DNA from: Brucella pseudintermedia
GTDB lineage: Bacteria > Pseudomonadota > Alphaproteobacteria > Rhizobiales > Rhizobiaceae
Reading direction: 5' to 3'
Assembly (NCBI RefSeq): GCF_008932435.1
Contig: NZ_WBWE01000002.1
Coordinates: 248,001 to 312,000, forward strand
DNA: 64,000 nt
This document shows positions 44,840 to 54,593 of the stretch, piece by piece. The translations under genes were made by a program, and so were the position numbers. Each line of letters starts with the position of its first letter. Position 1 is the stretch's first letter. The notes below the pieces were generated by a model. It had not been told where the DNA came from, searched no databases, and saw nothing but the letters and a program-made list of their open reading frames with translations.

Positions 44840-47800
44840 ATGGCAAACCCAGATCTGGCGTCAGGTTCACGATCCATCATCGACGAATTGAACGCCCGCC
44901 GTGAGCGCCGGGCGCCTTCGACAGCGATGGAAGAACTCAATCGCACCTTGGCAAGCCTTGAAAAGCGCCTGAAGGATCTGGAACAGGATGACGCTCCAGA
45001 TCTGCGCAACGTCCTGCGGTCGGAACGCCAGCCCGCGCGCCATCAGGACGAAACCGTAACGGGCCTTGCCGAAATCGCCGAAAACCTGCGCCGCATGCGC
45101 GAAAGCCATGAAGAGCCGCTGCCTTATGCATCGAATGTCGAGGTCAGCCGCGCCAGCCGCGAAATGACCCGCCTCCAGCGCGCCGCAAGCGAAGAAGGGT
45201 TCTCGCAACGAGTAAGCGACGACTTTGAACGCATCAGCGACAGCGTGCGCCATCTCGCAGACCGCAGCAGCGAGGCCAATGCGCAGGCGCTCCGCCGCCA
45301 GCTCGATGAGCTCAACCGCACAGTCCAGAGTCTCGCCCGCGAGGAGACCCTGCATCGCCTCAACAATCGCTGGGACCGCTTCGACGCCCGTTTCGAGGCA
45401 TTCGAGCAACGCCATAACGCTGTCGATCCCGCGCTGGACGCCATCGGCTCGCGGCTTGAACAGGTGCGTGACGCAATCGGCACCTTGCCGCAGTCGAACC
45501 GGCTCAGCGCAATCGAAGACCGCATCGGCCAGTTGGCAAACTCCATTGAGGAATCGCTGAGCCCGCAACATGCGGCAGCGCTCGAACAGGACCGCCTGCA
45601 ACAGATCGACGAGCGGCTGGACGAAATCAGCCGCGCCATCATCGCGACGAGCCGCGCACAGCGCCCCGATCAGGACGGCGCGCGCCGGCTGGAGCGGATT
45701 GAAGGCCGCCTGGCGGAACTGGCGGAACAACTCGCCATGTCGGCAACGCAGCAGAACTCCGACGCGCTCTATCGCAAGCTCGCCGAACTGTCTTCGCGTA
45801 TCGACGGGCTTTCGAGCGGTTCGGCACTGCCGGACGGCGTCGTTGACCAGCTGGCGCACCAGATCAACCTGCTCGCCAATCAGGTTGGCAAGGTGATGGA
45901 AAATCTCAGCCAGTCTGACTATCACGCCGTTGAAGCGCGTCTTGAAGCCATCGGCCAGAAGCTCGAAGCAGCCGAGCGCCGGTCGCTGGAGCCACATCCT
46001 TCCGTTCTGGACAAGATCGACCGCCGCTTTGCGGAACTGACAGAGCGTCTCGATGCGCAATATGCCACACAGCATGTCGACCCCAGCGCGCTGCATACGC
46101 TGGAAGGCCGTATTGACGATCTTTCGCAGCAGATTTCACTGGGTCTCCTTCAGGCGCCCGCTTATGACGGGCCGGGGCTGGACGCCAAGGCGATCCGCAG
46201 CCTTGAGGACCAGATTGCCAATATCGCCCAACATCTTGCGCAACCGGTTGCCGAGATCGCGGAACTGAAGCCGCGCCTCGAATCCATCGAGCGCTCCATC
46301 GCCTCCAATCGCGAAACCGTGCTTGATGCCGCGCGTGAGGCAGCAGAAAGCGCGGTTGCGCGCGTTCTGCAACACGGATCGCACAATGATGGCGCGATTG
46401 CCCGCCAACTGGCCGAGGACATGAAATCGCTCGAGGCCCTGGCGCGCAATTCCGACGAGCGCAACGGCAAGACATTCGAGACCGTCCATGACACGCTGGT
46501 AAAGATTGTCGACCGTCTGGCCAGGCTTGAGCAGGATGTCGCCGGACGATCGGACAGCGAAAAGCACACCTTCGCCAGTTCTGGTCCGCAACGCCCGCTA
46601 GCGCCGCGGTCGCCGGCCGCAGCGGCTGCGGAAGCGGCTTTCGCAACGGTCCAGAGCGAAGCCGGTCCCGTTGATCCGCGCGCGGGCGAAGCAGCTGAAA
46701 AATCATCGCTTTTCGGCGGTTTCGCAAAGGCGCTGCGCGGTCGCCGCGCCGACAAGCCCGCCGGAAAGGGCAGTGAAACGCTCGAAGCCAGCGCTTTCGA
46801 TGCGACGCTCGACGCCCCTGCCTTCGACAGCGAGCTGGCTTCCGTGGAAGCGATCACCCGTAAAGAACCGGAGCTGGAACGGACCCTGTCCCCTCGCCCG
46901 GAGGGCGAAGGCATGCCGGACCTCAATTCGATCATGAAGCGGGTGCGTGAAGAACGCCGCCAGCGCGAAGACGCCGCGGGTGCCGCACTTGCCGCCAACG
47001 GCAAGGTGGATTTCATAACCGCCGCCCGGCGCGCCGCCCAGCTTGCCGCCGCCGAATCCGAGCAGCTTCAGAAGGGTGCGGCAAAGCGCACGAACAAAAA
47101 GAAATCTTCCGTCGGCGACATCATCCAGCGCCAGCGCAAGCCTATCCTGATGGCGATCGGCGCGGTGATGATTGCCATGGCCGGCCTGCAGATCGGCTCG
47201 GCTTTTCTCAACCGCGACGAGCCCGTTGAAACGGCAATCGATACCGCGCCAACGCAGCTCGACACCGCTGCGGCCGACATAGCGCCCGCGCCTGCGGACG
47301 AAATTGCCGCCAAGATCACCTCCAACGCCACGCCCACGCCAGAGCAATCCGCTGAAACTGCGCCTGCGGCGACAGCCCCGATCTCGGAACCGCGCGCGGA
47401 AAAAGCTGCGCAGGCAGAGAATCAACAGGCCGCGGTGGAAATCCCCGCGCAGGCCGAACAGCCCGGCGCAGCAACCAGCGAAGCGACCGCCAATCCTGTG
47501 GAAACCGTGGAAACGGCTCCGGCTGAACCTGCCGCCCAATCTGAGACCCCCATTCCGCCCGTTCCGGAAGAAGCCGGTCCGGCAGCGCTTCGCGAAGCCG
47601 CCGCCAAGGGCGACGCGCGCGCGCTCTTTGAAATCGGCAACCGTTACATGGAAGGCCGCGGCGTTGCCGCCGACTTTGCCAAGGCGGCAAAATGGTACGA
47701 GATTTCGGCGGGTCAGGGTTTTGCCCCGGCGCAATATCGCCTCGGCAACTTCAACGAAAAGGGCCTTGGCATGTCCCGCGATCTGGACAAGGCCAAGACC

Positions 47801-48412
47801 TGGTATCAGCTCTCAGCCCAGCAGGGCAATGCAAGCGCGATGCACAATCTCGCCGTGCTTTTCGCAACCGGCGCCAATGGCAATCCGGACAATGCGTCAG
47901 CCGTGCGCTGGTTCACCGATGCGGCTGAACTCGGCGTAAAGGACAGCCAGTTCAATCTCGGCATTCTTGCCGCCAAGGGACTTGGCATGCCGGTCAATCT
48001 GGAAGAAAGCTACAAGTGGTTCTCGCTCGCCGCAAATGCCGGCGACAAGGATGCCGCCGACAAGCGCGACCAGATCGCCAAGGCATTGAAGCCGGAACAG
48101 CTTGAACGCGCCAAGGATATGGTGAAGCTGTGGAAGGCAAAGCCGCTCGATCAGGCGACCAATTCCATCGACGTGCCGGATGCATGGACTGAAAACAAAC
48201 CGGTCACCACCGGCTCGGTGGATATGAAGAAGGCCGTCCGCAACATCCAGCTCATCCTTCAGAAAAACGGCTATGACGTCGGCACAGCCGACGGCGTGAT
48301 GGGCGGCAAGACCCGCACCGCCATTGCCGCGTTCCAAAAGGCAAACGGACAGAAGCCCACGGGGGACGTCGACCAGAAACTGGTTCAGCTTCTGCTTGAA
48401 AAGAACAAGTAA
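44840..48412 (+). CDS. podJ: PodJ-like polar localisation factor with Sel1 repeats and peptidoglycan-binding domain
   Basis: 1190 aa from the ATG at 44840. Long coiled-coil cytoplasmic part (about residues 20-600, many MEELNRTLASLEKRLKDLE-type heptads). One membrane segment (PILMAIGAVMIAMAGLQIGSAF, about 768-789), then a Pro/Ala-rich periplasmic linker. Sel1-like repeats (ALFEIGNRYMEGRGVAADFA, etc., about 920-1080) follow, and a C-terminal peptidoglycan-binding domain (GYDVGTADGVMGGKTRTAIAAFQ, about 1145-1167). This is the PodJ architecture: an inner-membrane organiser that marks the old or new pole in Caulobacter and Rhizobiales. Terminator follows. Confidence 0.85.
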   Translation: MANPDLASGSRSIIDELNARRERRAPSTAMEELNRTLASLEKRLKDLEQDDAPDLRNVLRSERQPARHQDETVTGLAEIAENLRRMRESHEEPLPYASNVEVSRASREMTRLQRAASEEGFSQRVSDDFERISDSVRHLADRSSEANAQALRRQLDELNRTVQSLAREETLHRLNNRWDRFDARFEAFEQRHNAVDPALDAIGSRLEQVRDAIGTLPQSNRLSAIEDRIGQLANSIEESLSPQHAAALEQDRLQQIDERLDEISRAIIATSRAQRPDQDGARRLERIEGRLAELAEQLAMSATQQNSDALYRKLAELSSRIDGLSSGSALPDGVVDQLAHQINLLANQVGKVMENLSQSDYHAVEARLEAIGQKLEAAERRSLEPHPSVLDKIDRRFAELTERLDAQYATQHVDPSALHTLEGRIDDLSQQISLGLLQAPAYDGPGLDAKAIRSLEDQIANIAQHLAQPVAEIAELKPRLESIERSIASNRETVLDAAREAAESAVARVLQHGSHNDGAIARQLAEDMKSLEALARNSDERNGKTFETVHDTLVKIVDRLARLEQDVAGRSDSEKHTFASSGPQRPLAPRSPAAAAAEAAFATVQSEAGPVDPRAGEAAEKSSLFGGFAKALRGRRADKPAGKGSETLEASAFDATLDAPAFDSELASVEAITRKEPELERTLSPRPEGEGMPDLNSIMKRVREERRQREDAAGAALAANGKVDFITAARRAAQLAAAESEQLQKGAAKRTNKKKSSVGDIIQRQRKPILMAIGAVMIAMAGLQIGSAFLNRDEPVETAIDTAPTQLDTAAADIAPAPADEIAAKITSNATPTPEQSAETAPAATAPISEPRAEKAAQAENQQAAVEIPAQAEQPGAATSEATANPVETVETAPAEPAAQSETPIPPVPEEAGPAALREAAAKGDARALFEIGNRYMEGRGVAADFAKAAKWYEISAGQGFAPAQYRLGNFNEKGLGMSRDLDKAKTWYQLSAQQGNASAMHNLAVLFATGANGNPDNASAVRWFTDAAELGVKDSQFNLGILAAKGLGMPVNLEESYKWFSLAANAGDKDAADKRDQIAKALKPEQLERAKDMVKLWKAKPLDQATNSIDVPDAWTENKPVTTGSVDMKKAVRNIQLILQKNGYDVGTADGVMGGKTRTAIAAFQKANGQKPTGDVDQKLVQLLLEKNK

Positions 48413-48437
48413 CCCGTTGGGCTATACGATTATTTGC

Positions 48438-48462
48438 AAGGGCAGCAAGGGCTGCCCTTTTT
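48438..48462 (+). terminator. podJ terminator
   Basis: AAGGGCAGC (48438-48446) pairs with GCTGCCCTT (48451-48459), followed by TTT. Located 26 bases after the stop codon. Confidence 0.9.
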
Positions 48463-48553
48463 GCTTTTCGACCGCGTTCTTCTGAAAGAAGTGACAGGTT
48501 GATCCGACTCGTTGAGGCTTATTATCTACACCCTATCAACGAGGGGATAGACT

Positions 48554-49108
48554 ATGCTCTTGCATGTAAACAACGACATGGAAAACGGTATCATCGCGAA
48601 AATCCCTCTCGCGCTCGACAAGGATATCAAAAGTTTCCAGGGGGACGCGATCGACTTTGAAATTTCTTCCGGCGACAAGCAGCTTATTCCCGCCGAGGAC
48701 ATTCACCCCTACAAATCCATTTTCAAGGTACTTTCCGGCAGTTCTGAATTGAAGAACATCTTCATTGCCGTATCGTTCAATGCAAATTTCACCACGCCTG
48801 ACGGCAAGAAAACCTGCCTGACGCGCTCCAGCCCGATGGAAGACTGGAATGTGATGAATGGCAGCTATTATGCCGAAAGCATGAACTGCTTCGGCTTCAA
48901 ATCCAGCAGCCGCTTTGCCGGGAATTTCAGCGTCAACCTGACCAATCCCTATCTTTACATCATAAAGAATGGCAGTCTGATCGACAGTAAAATGTCGGAC
49001 AACATCTCGATCCGCGCCCAGTTTTATCCGTCATCCGGCTATTCGGTCATCACGCCGAAAGAAGATATCAATATCGTCATCAGCAATCGCCAGAACGCAG
49101 CCGACTGA
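48554..49108 (+). CDS. Unrecognised protein (184 aa)
   Basis: ATG at 48554 with GAGGGG about 8 bases upstream. No signal peptide or membrane helix; composition is polar with alternating hydrophobics (FSVNLTNPYLYIIKNGSLID), which suggests a beta-rich fold. Two Cys (KKTCLTR, SMNCFGF). Base use is AT-richer than that of podJ. I do not recognise a family. It stands between podJ and a TauE permease without operon links. Confidence 0.6.
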   Translation: MLLHVNNDMENGIIAKIPLALDKDIKSFQGDAIDFEISSGDKQLIPAEDIHPYKSIFKVLSGSSELKNIFIAVSFNANFTTPDGKKTCLTRSSPMEDWNVMNGSYYAESMNCFGFKSSSRFAGNFSVNLTNPYLYIIKNGSLIDSKMSDNISIRAQFYPSSGYSVITPKEDINIVISNRQNAAD

Positions 49109-49498
49109 TTCACTACGCATCGGGACCAGAAATCGCTTAAGTATATCCCATACAATCGGTAGGATTATCTGGATAAAAGCTGTTTTAGATGGTCTTTGGC
49201 GTTCTTTTTGTTGTTCTTGAACAACAGTCCTGAATTTTCCTTCCATATACTCTTGCAAGGTAACCTTATCGGCAATCGGCGTTTGACTTCCCGACGGCGA
49301 CAGAGCAAGACATTACGAGATGTGGCCAGGCTGGAACTCGCGAGCAGACTAAAGCCTAACTACTTGTTTTCATGCATTTCCGCGCGCAGGACGGTTTCAT
49401 AATGTTGCCGGAGATGTTTTGGTAAGGTGAAACATCTTGCGGAGAAACGCGACCGCAAGCCGCTGTATGTCGTGCGTTGGTGAAAGCCGGGTTGGGAA
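49109..49498. other. 390-base intergenic region
   Basis: No gene seen. AT-rich in the first half. GATGTTT (49413-49419) pairs with AAACATC (49430-49436), a possible leader hairpin of the permease gene. Presumably holds that gene's promoter. Confidence 0.5.
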
Positions 49499-50419
49499 TT
49501 GGGTATTTATCTTCCCATTGCGGAATTGTCGGTCAACATGCTGGTTCTCCTCGGCATGGGCGCCGCTGTGGGTTTTCTGTCCGGATTGTTCGGCGTCGGC
49601 GGCGGATTTCTCATCACGCCGCTGCTGATCTTTTATAACATTCCGCCTGCCATCGCGGTTGCCACCGGCGCCAATCAGGTCATTGCCTCGTCGGTTTCCG
49701 GCGCGCTGGCGCATTTCAAACGCCGCACACTCGACATCAAGCTTGGCCTGTTTCTGGTGGCGGGCGGCATATTGGGCTCCCTCGTCGGTATTTTCGTGTT
49801 CTCATGGCTGCGCGATCTCGGCCAGTTGGACCTGATCGTCTCCATTCTCTATGTTTTCTTTCTCGGCACTGTCGGCGGGTTGATGCTCATCGAAAGCCTG
49901 CGAGCGCTTCGCCGCGTGAAGAAGGGTCAGGGCGGAGCCGTGCGGCGCTCGGGCCAGCACACATGGATACACCGGCTGCCCTTCAAGATGCGGTTTCGCG
50001 CATCCACCATCTATGTCAGCATCATTCCGGTGCTCGGCATCGGTTTCTTCATCGGCCTTCTTTCCTCGGTCATGGGTGTCGGCGGCGGTTTCATCATGGT
50101 GCCCGCACTCATCTATCTGCTGCATGTTCCAACCAATGTGGTTGTCGGAACCTCGCTGTTTCAGATCACCTTCGTCACCGCCGTTACGACCGTGCTGCAG
50201 GCGACCACCAACCAATCCATCGATATTGTGCTGGCCTTCCTTTTGATGGTCGGCGGCGTGATCGGCGCGCAATATGGCGCGCGCGCCGGACAGAAACTGC
50301 GCGGCGAACAGTTGCGTCTTTTGCTGGCGCTTCTGGTGCTGGCGGTCGGGCTGCGTCTCGCCTTCGGGCTGTTCGTCCGGCCGGACAACCTGTTCTCCAT
50401 TTCGATTGCGGATATCTGA
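49499..50419 (+). CDS. TauE/SafE-family sulfite/organosulfonate permease
   Basis: 306 aa from a TTG at 49499; there is no in-frame ATG before the conserved part except Met14 (MLVLLGMG), so the start is uncertain. The two TauE half-repeats are seen: GFLSGLFGVGGGFLITPLLIFYNIPP (about residues 25-50) and GLLSSVMGVGGGFIMVPALIYLLHVP (about 188-213). Inner-membrane protein. The TIGR02186-type partner gene follows one base after the stop, a conserved pair in Rhizobiales. Confidence 0.82.
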   Translation: MGIYLPIAELSVNMLVLLGMGAAVGFLSGLFGVGGGFLITPLLIFYNIPPAIAVATGANQVIASSVSGALAHFKRRTLDIKLGLFLVAGGILGSLVGIFVFSWLRDLGQLDLIVSILYVFFLGTVGGLMLIESLRALRRVKKGQGGAVRRSGQHTWIHRLPFKMRFRASTIYVSIIPVLGIGFFIGLLSSVMGVGGGFIMVPALIYLLHVPTNVVVGTSLFQITFVTAVTTVLQATTNQSIDIVLAFLLMVGGVIGAQYGARAGQKLRGEQLRLLLALLVLAVGLRLAFGLFVRPDNLFSISIADI

Positions 50420-50420
50420 C

Positions 50421-51245
50421 ATGCGGAGCCTCACGCTTTCCTCCGCGTTGATCTTCCTTCTAATGGCGGGAAGCGCATTGGCGCAGGTCGATTCCAGCGG
50501 CAACGGCAACACGGTTCCGCAATTGCAGAACCCGGCCGACGAAACCATCGAAATCGGCCTGTCGACAGAAACCATCGCCATCACATCGAATTTCGGCGGC
50601 ACCGATCTCACCATATTCGGCGCGCTCGACAATGCCGACCCGACAATCCAGCGGCAGGGCCGTTACGACGTCATCGTGGTGCTGCAAGGCCCTTCGCGCG
50701 ATCTCGTGGTGCGCAAGAAGGACCGCTATCTTGGCGTATGGGTGAATGCGGATTCGGAAACCTTCGTAGGCGTGCCGCTCTCCTATTCGCTGGCATCTAC
50801 CCGCAATCTGCAGGACATAACCGACGAGAAAACCTATCGGCAGCTTTCTGTCGGGGTGCGCAATTTCTATCTCGTTCCCGAAGATCCGGCCAGCCTGTCA
50901 GGCAACATTCCGAAGTTCGGCAATGAACTGCGCGAAATGAAAATCCGGCAGGGCCTCTATACGCAGCGCGTCGGCGGCGTGGAGTTCATTTCGCGCACCT
51001 TGTTCCGCGCCACGCTGAACCTCCCCGCCAACGTGCCGGTTGGCCGCCACAAGGCCCGGGCGCTCCTGTTTCGCAACGGTGTTTTCCTGCGGGAAGCCAA
51101 TGCAAGCCTTGAAATCGTCAAGGCCGGTTTCGAACAAAGCATATATAACGCCGCCCATCAGAACAGTTTTCTCTATGGCCTGTTTGCGGTTTTCCTTGCC
51201 GTCTTCACCGGCTGGTTCGGACGCATTCTGTTCCGTCGGGATTAA
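50421..51245 (+). CDS. TIGR02186-family membrane-anchored periplasmic protein
   Basis: 274 aa. Signal peptide (LTLSSALIFLLMAGSALA, residues 4-21). Periplasmic domain with ETIEIGLSTETIAITSNFGGTDLTIFG and GRYDVIVVLQGPSRDLVVRKK; C-terminal membrane helix (FLYGLFAVFLAVFTGWFGRILF). The gene is directly after the TauE permease, so it is probably an accessory subunit; function not established. Its stop overlaps the convergent pdeM stop by 4 bases. Confidence 0.82.
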   Translation: MRSLTLSSALIFLLMAGSALAQVDSSGNGNTVPQLQNPADETIEIGLSTETIAITSNFGGTDLTIFGALDNADPTIQRQGRYDVIVVLQGPSRDLVVRKKDRYLGVWVNADSETFVGVPLSYSLASTRNLQDITDEKTYRQLSVGVRNFYLVPEDPASLSGNIPKFGNELREMKIRQGLYTQRVGGVEFISRTLFRATLNLPANVPVGRHKARALLFRNGVFLREANASLEIVKAGFEQSIYNAAHQNSFLYGLFAVFLAVFTGWFGRILFRRD

Positions 51246-51958
51246 CCGCCAAAAAGGGCGCCGCGCGCTATCGGATAAACCTTGCCCTGCCCCAGCATAT
51301 AGGCGCGCATCGCCTCATCGGCGAACAGTCCGCGGAAAGCGCGATCCAGAATGTTGAGCGCGCCCGTATAGGCTCCGAAAGCAGGCATGATGAGCCTTTC
51401 GCCGTCGCTCACAAAACAGGGGCGGCGCACTGACCGTCCGCGCCGCACGATGCGAGCGGCGGGGTGAAGGTGGCCTGCAATCTCGCCCTGCCCCGCCTTG
51501 CGTGACGGCTCATGCCGGAAGATGAGCGGCCCGACTGCCAGTTCCTCGACGCAATCGCCCGGCAGGTCGACGGGGCGATCCGGATCGTGATTGCCGGTGA
51601 TCCAGAACCAGTCGCGATGTTCCATCAGCGATTTCAGCCGGATGGCATAAAGCGACGGCAGGCGCTCGCTGGCCGTCGCATCGTGAAAACTGTCACCAAG
51701 GCTGATGACGGTTTGCGGCTGGTAGCGCGCGATTGCCAGCGCCAGCATGTCGAGCGTCGCCGCCGTGTCATAGGGCGGGATAAGCTGGCCGCGCCGGGCA
51801 AAGGACGAGCCTTTTTCCAGATGCAGGTCGGAAACGATCAGCATATGCAGGTCGGGCAGGAACAGCGCGCCGGATGGATCGCACACAGCCGCAACGCCAC
51901 GCACTTCGGCATGGGCCAGACTGTAGGCCTCTCCATTTCCCCACACTGCGGTTTTCAT
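51242..51958 (-). CDS. pdeM: Ligase-associated DNA damage response phosphoesterase
   Basis: 238 aa calcineurin-like phosphoesterase: IVSDLHLEKGSSFARRG (about residues 41-57), SLGDSFHD (about 105-112), WITGNHDPDRP (about 136-146) and GEIAGHLHPAAR (about 178-189). PdeM is the fourth member of the Lhr-helicase/exonuclease/ligase repair set. It overlaps the helicase stop by 4 bases (ATGA), so they are coupled. Confidence 0.93.
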   Translation of the reverse strand: MKTAVWGNGEAYSLAHAEVRGVAAVCDPSGALFLPDLHMLIVSDLHLEKGSSFARRGQLIPPYDTAATLDMLALAIARYQPQTVISLGDSFHDATASERLPSLYAIRLKSLMEHRDWFWITGNHDPDRPVDLPGDCVEELAVGPLIFRHEPSRKAGQGEIAGHLHPAARIVRRGRSVRRPCFVSDGERLIMPAFGAYTGALNILDRAFRGLFADEAMRAYMLGQGKVYPIARGALFGG

Positions 51959-54471
51959 TGCATCGCCTCTCTGATCAGATCGTCCGCAGCCTCTTCAAGC
52001 AGTATTTCATCGCCCTCGCCTGCCACGCGCTCGCGCCCGATCTCAAGCATCACTGGCAGCGCCAGCGGCGAAATCCGGTCGAGCGGCTTGTGCAGCATAT
52101 GCCCTTTCACTCGCGCCAGCATGTCGCCGAGGCGCTTGATATCCAGAAGCCCGGTCGCCGCATCCGCGCGCGTCGCCTGCAACAATATGTGGTCCGGCTC
52201 GTGGGTTCGCAGCACGTCATAGATCAGATCGGTGGAAACCGTGACCTGACGGCCTGTCTTCTCCTGTCCCGGGTGACGGCGTTCGATAAGCCCCGAAATC
52301 ACGGCGCAATTGCGGAAAGTGCGCTTCAACAGGTAGCTTTCATCAAGCCATGCTTCCAGATCATCGCCCAGCATGTCCTCGTCGAACAGGCGGGTGAGGC
52401 TGAGTTTTCCCGCACCGATCATCGCGCCCATATCCTTGAGGCCCCAGAGACCCAGCGAATAATCGGTAGCGACGAAGCCCAGCGGATGGACGCCCATGCG
52501 CTCCAGACGGCGCGTCAGCAACATGCCGAGCGTCTGGTGCGCCAGCCTGCCCTCGAATGGATAGGCGACCATGTAGAAGCGGTTGCCGCGCGGAAAGGTT
52601 TCGATCAAAAGCTCGTCCGTGCCGGGCAGCACGGATTTCCATTGCTGCACTTCCAGCCATTCTCGCACCTGTTCAGGCAAAAACTGCCAGCGCGTGCGGT
52701 CGGCAAGCATGGCGCGCACCTGAGCGGCGAGATAGGTGGAAAGCGGAAACTTGCCGCCTGCATAGACAGGAATCTTGGCGTCCTGTCCCGCAGCATTGGA
52801 GGCGATGCATTCGTTCTCGCGAATGCCTTCAAAACGCAGCACCTTACCTGCGAAAAGGAAAGTGTCGCCCTGCGTCAGTGTTTCCAGAAAATATTCCTCG
52901 ATGCGGCCAAGGACACGCCCGCCTCTTGCATTGCCGCCCTTTCCGCCACGTGTGAGCCGCACATTCAGCTCCGGCGCTTCGACAATGGTGCCGATGTTGA
53001 GGCGATATTGCTGCGCGATGCGCGGATTGGATACCCGCCAGGTACCATCCACCGTCTTGCGGATTTTCGCAAACCGCTCATAGGTCTTGAGCGCATAGCC
53101 GCCGGTCGCCACGAAATCCAGGATGCGATCAAACGTGTCTCGCGGCAGACCTGAATAAGGTGCAGCGCTCTGCACCTCGCGGTAAAGCTGGTCGGCATTG
53201 AAAGGCTCAGCGCAGGCCATGCCGAGCACATGCTGCGCCAGCACATCCAGCGCTCCCTCGATCAGAGGCGGCGTGTCCTGCGCGCCCAGATAATTGGCAT
53301 CGAGTGCGGCACGGCACTCCATCACCTCGAAGCGGTTGGCGGGCACCAGAATGGCCCGGCTCGGTTCGTCCATGCGGTGATTGGCGCGGCCGATGCGCTG
53401 CGCAAGACGGCTCGCACCCTTTGGCGCGCCGACATGGATGACCAGATCGACATCGCCCCAGTCGATCCCCAGATCGAGGGTCGAGGTCGCGACCACAGCC
53501 CGCAATGTGTTTGCGGCCATGGCCTGCTCGACCTTGCGGCGCTGACTGGCATCAAGCGAACCGTGATGCAGGGCAATGGGCAGCGTATCCTCATTGACCC
53601 GCCAAAGCTCCTGAAACAGCATCTCCGCCTGACTGCGCGTATTGACGAACAAAAGCGTCGTGCGGTGCTGGCGGATCGCCTCATAAATATCAGGTATCGC
53701 ATAGCGCGAGGAATGTCCTGCCCATGGCACCCGCTCCTCGGAATCGAGAATGGTGATTTCCGGTTTCGCCCCGCCATCGACCGTCACGAGACCGGCCATG
53801 GAACCGGTCCCGTCCTGCTCCACCAGCCAGCGGCGCAGCTCATCGGGCTCGGCCACTGTCGCGGAAAGGCCTATGGTCTGCAATTGCGGTTGCAGGCGGC
53901 GCAGCCGCGCCAGCCCCAGCGCCAGCAAATGCCCGCGCTTGGAAATAACCAGCGAGTGCAATTCGTCGAGCACCACATAGCGCAGGCCCTTGAAAAACTG
54001 TTCCGCTCCCTTGGATGCGATCAACAGCGCAAGCTGCTCCGGCGTGGTCAGCAGAATATCCGGCGGCGCCAGTTTCTGTCGCTGACGCTTGTGCGCAGGC
54101 GTATCGCCGGTGCGGGTCTCAATGGTGATGTCGAGACCCATTTCCTCCACCGGCACTGTCAGATTGCGATGAATATCGACCGCAAGCGCCTTGAGAGGTG
54201 AAATGTAGAGCGTATGGACACCACGTTTCGCCATACCCGTTTTTTTCCGGCCCTTTCGTTCCAAGTCCACCAGCGCGGGCAGAAACCCGGCCAGCGTCTT
54301 GCCCGCACCGGTGGGCGCGATCAGGAGCGTGGACTGGCCCTGTTCGGCACGCGCCAGAAGCTCGAGCTGATGCGCGCGCGGCGACCAGCCCTTGGCCGCA
54401 AACCATTCGAGAAAACGGTCCGGCAAGGGAAAAGCGGCAGATGCGGCGGCGGGTTTCCGGTTCAGTGTCAC
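51955..54471 (-). CDS. Ligase-associated DEXH-box (Lhr-like) DNA helicase
   Basis: 838 aa, the short Lhr form. Walker A APTGAGKTLAGF (about residues 52-63), DEXH as DELH (169-172), SATV (about 203) and motif VI QRIGRANHRMDEPSRAI (about 365-381). The C-terminal half holds the Lhr core and DEAD_assoc regions. Lhr-type helicases translocate 3'-5' and unwind DNA and RNA:DNA hybrids. Divergent from the exonuclease and ligase genes, so one 120-base region serves the whole set. Confidence 0.94.
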   Translation of the reverse strand: MTLNRKPAAASAAFPLPDRFLEWFAAKGWSPRAHQLELLARAEQGQSTLLIAPTGAGKTLAGFLPALVDLERKGRKKTGMAKRGVHTLYISPLKALAVDIHRNLTVPVEEMGLDITIETRTGDTPAHKRQRQKLAPPDILLTTPEQLALLIASKGAEQFFKGLRYVVLDELHSLVISKRGHLLALGLARLRRLQPQLQTIGLSATVAEPDELRRWLVEQDGTGSMAGLVTVDGGAKPEITILDSEERVPWAGHSSRYAIPDIYEAIRQHRTTLLFVNTRSQAEMLFQELWRVNEDTLPIALHHGSLDASQRRKVEQAMAANTLRAVVATSTLDLGIDWGDVDLVIHVGAPKGASRLAQRIGRANHRMDEPSRAILVPANRFEVMECRAALDANYLGAQDTPPLIEGALDVLAQHVLGMACAEPFNADQLYREVQSAAPYSGLPRDTFDRILDFVATGGYALKTYERFAKIRKTVDGTWRVSNPRIAQQYRLNIGTIVEAPELNVRLTRGGKGGNARGGRVLGRIEEYFLETLTQGDTFLFAGKVLRFEGIRENECIASNAAGQDAKIPVYAGGKFPLSTYLAAQVRAMLADRTRWQFLPEQVREWLEVQQWKSVLPGTDELLIETFPRGNRFYMVAYPFEGRLAHQTLGMLLTRRLERMGVHPLGFVATDYSLGLWGLKDMGAMIGAGKLSLTRLFDEDMLGDDLEAWLDESYLLKRTFRNCAVISGLIERRHPGQEKTGRQVTVSTDLIYDVLRTHEPDHILLQATRADAATGLLDIKRLGDMLARVKGHMLHKPLDRISPLALPVMLEIGRERVAGEGDEILLEEAADDLIREAMQ

Positions 54472-54593
54472 GCCGTCAATCTAATCGCCGCAAGGCAAAC
54501 CGCCAAGGTGTTTGTTCACTTTTGTTCTCATTTTGTCAGCAGCAAAGGGCCCCCTCCCTTTTCGGGGTGAACTTCGTGACCTATCTTGAAGCC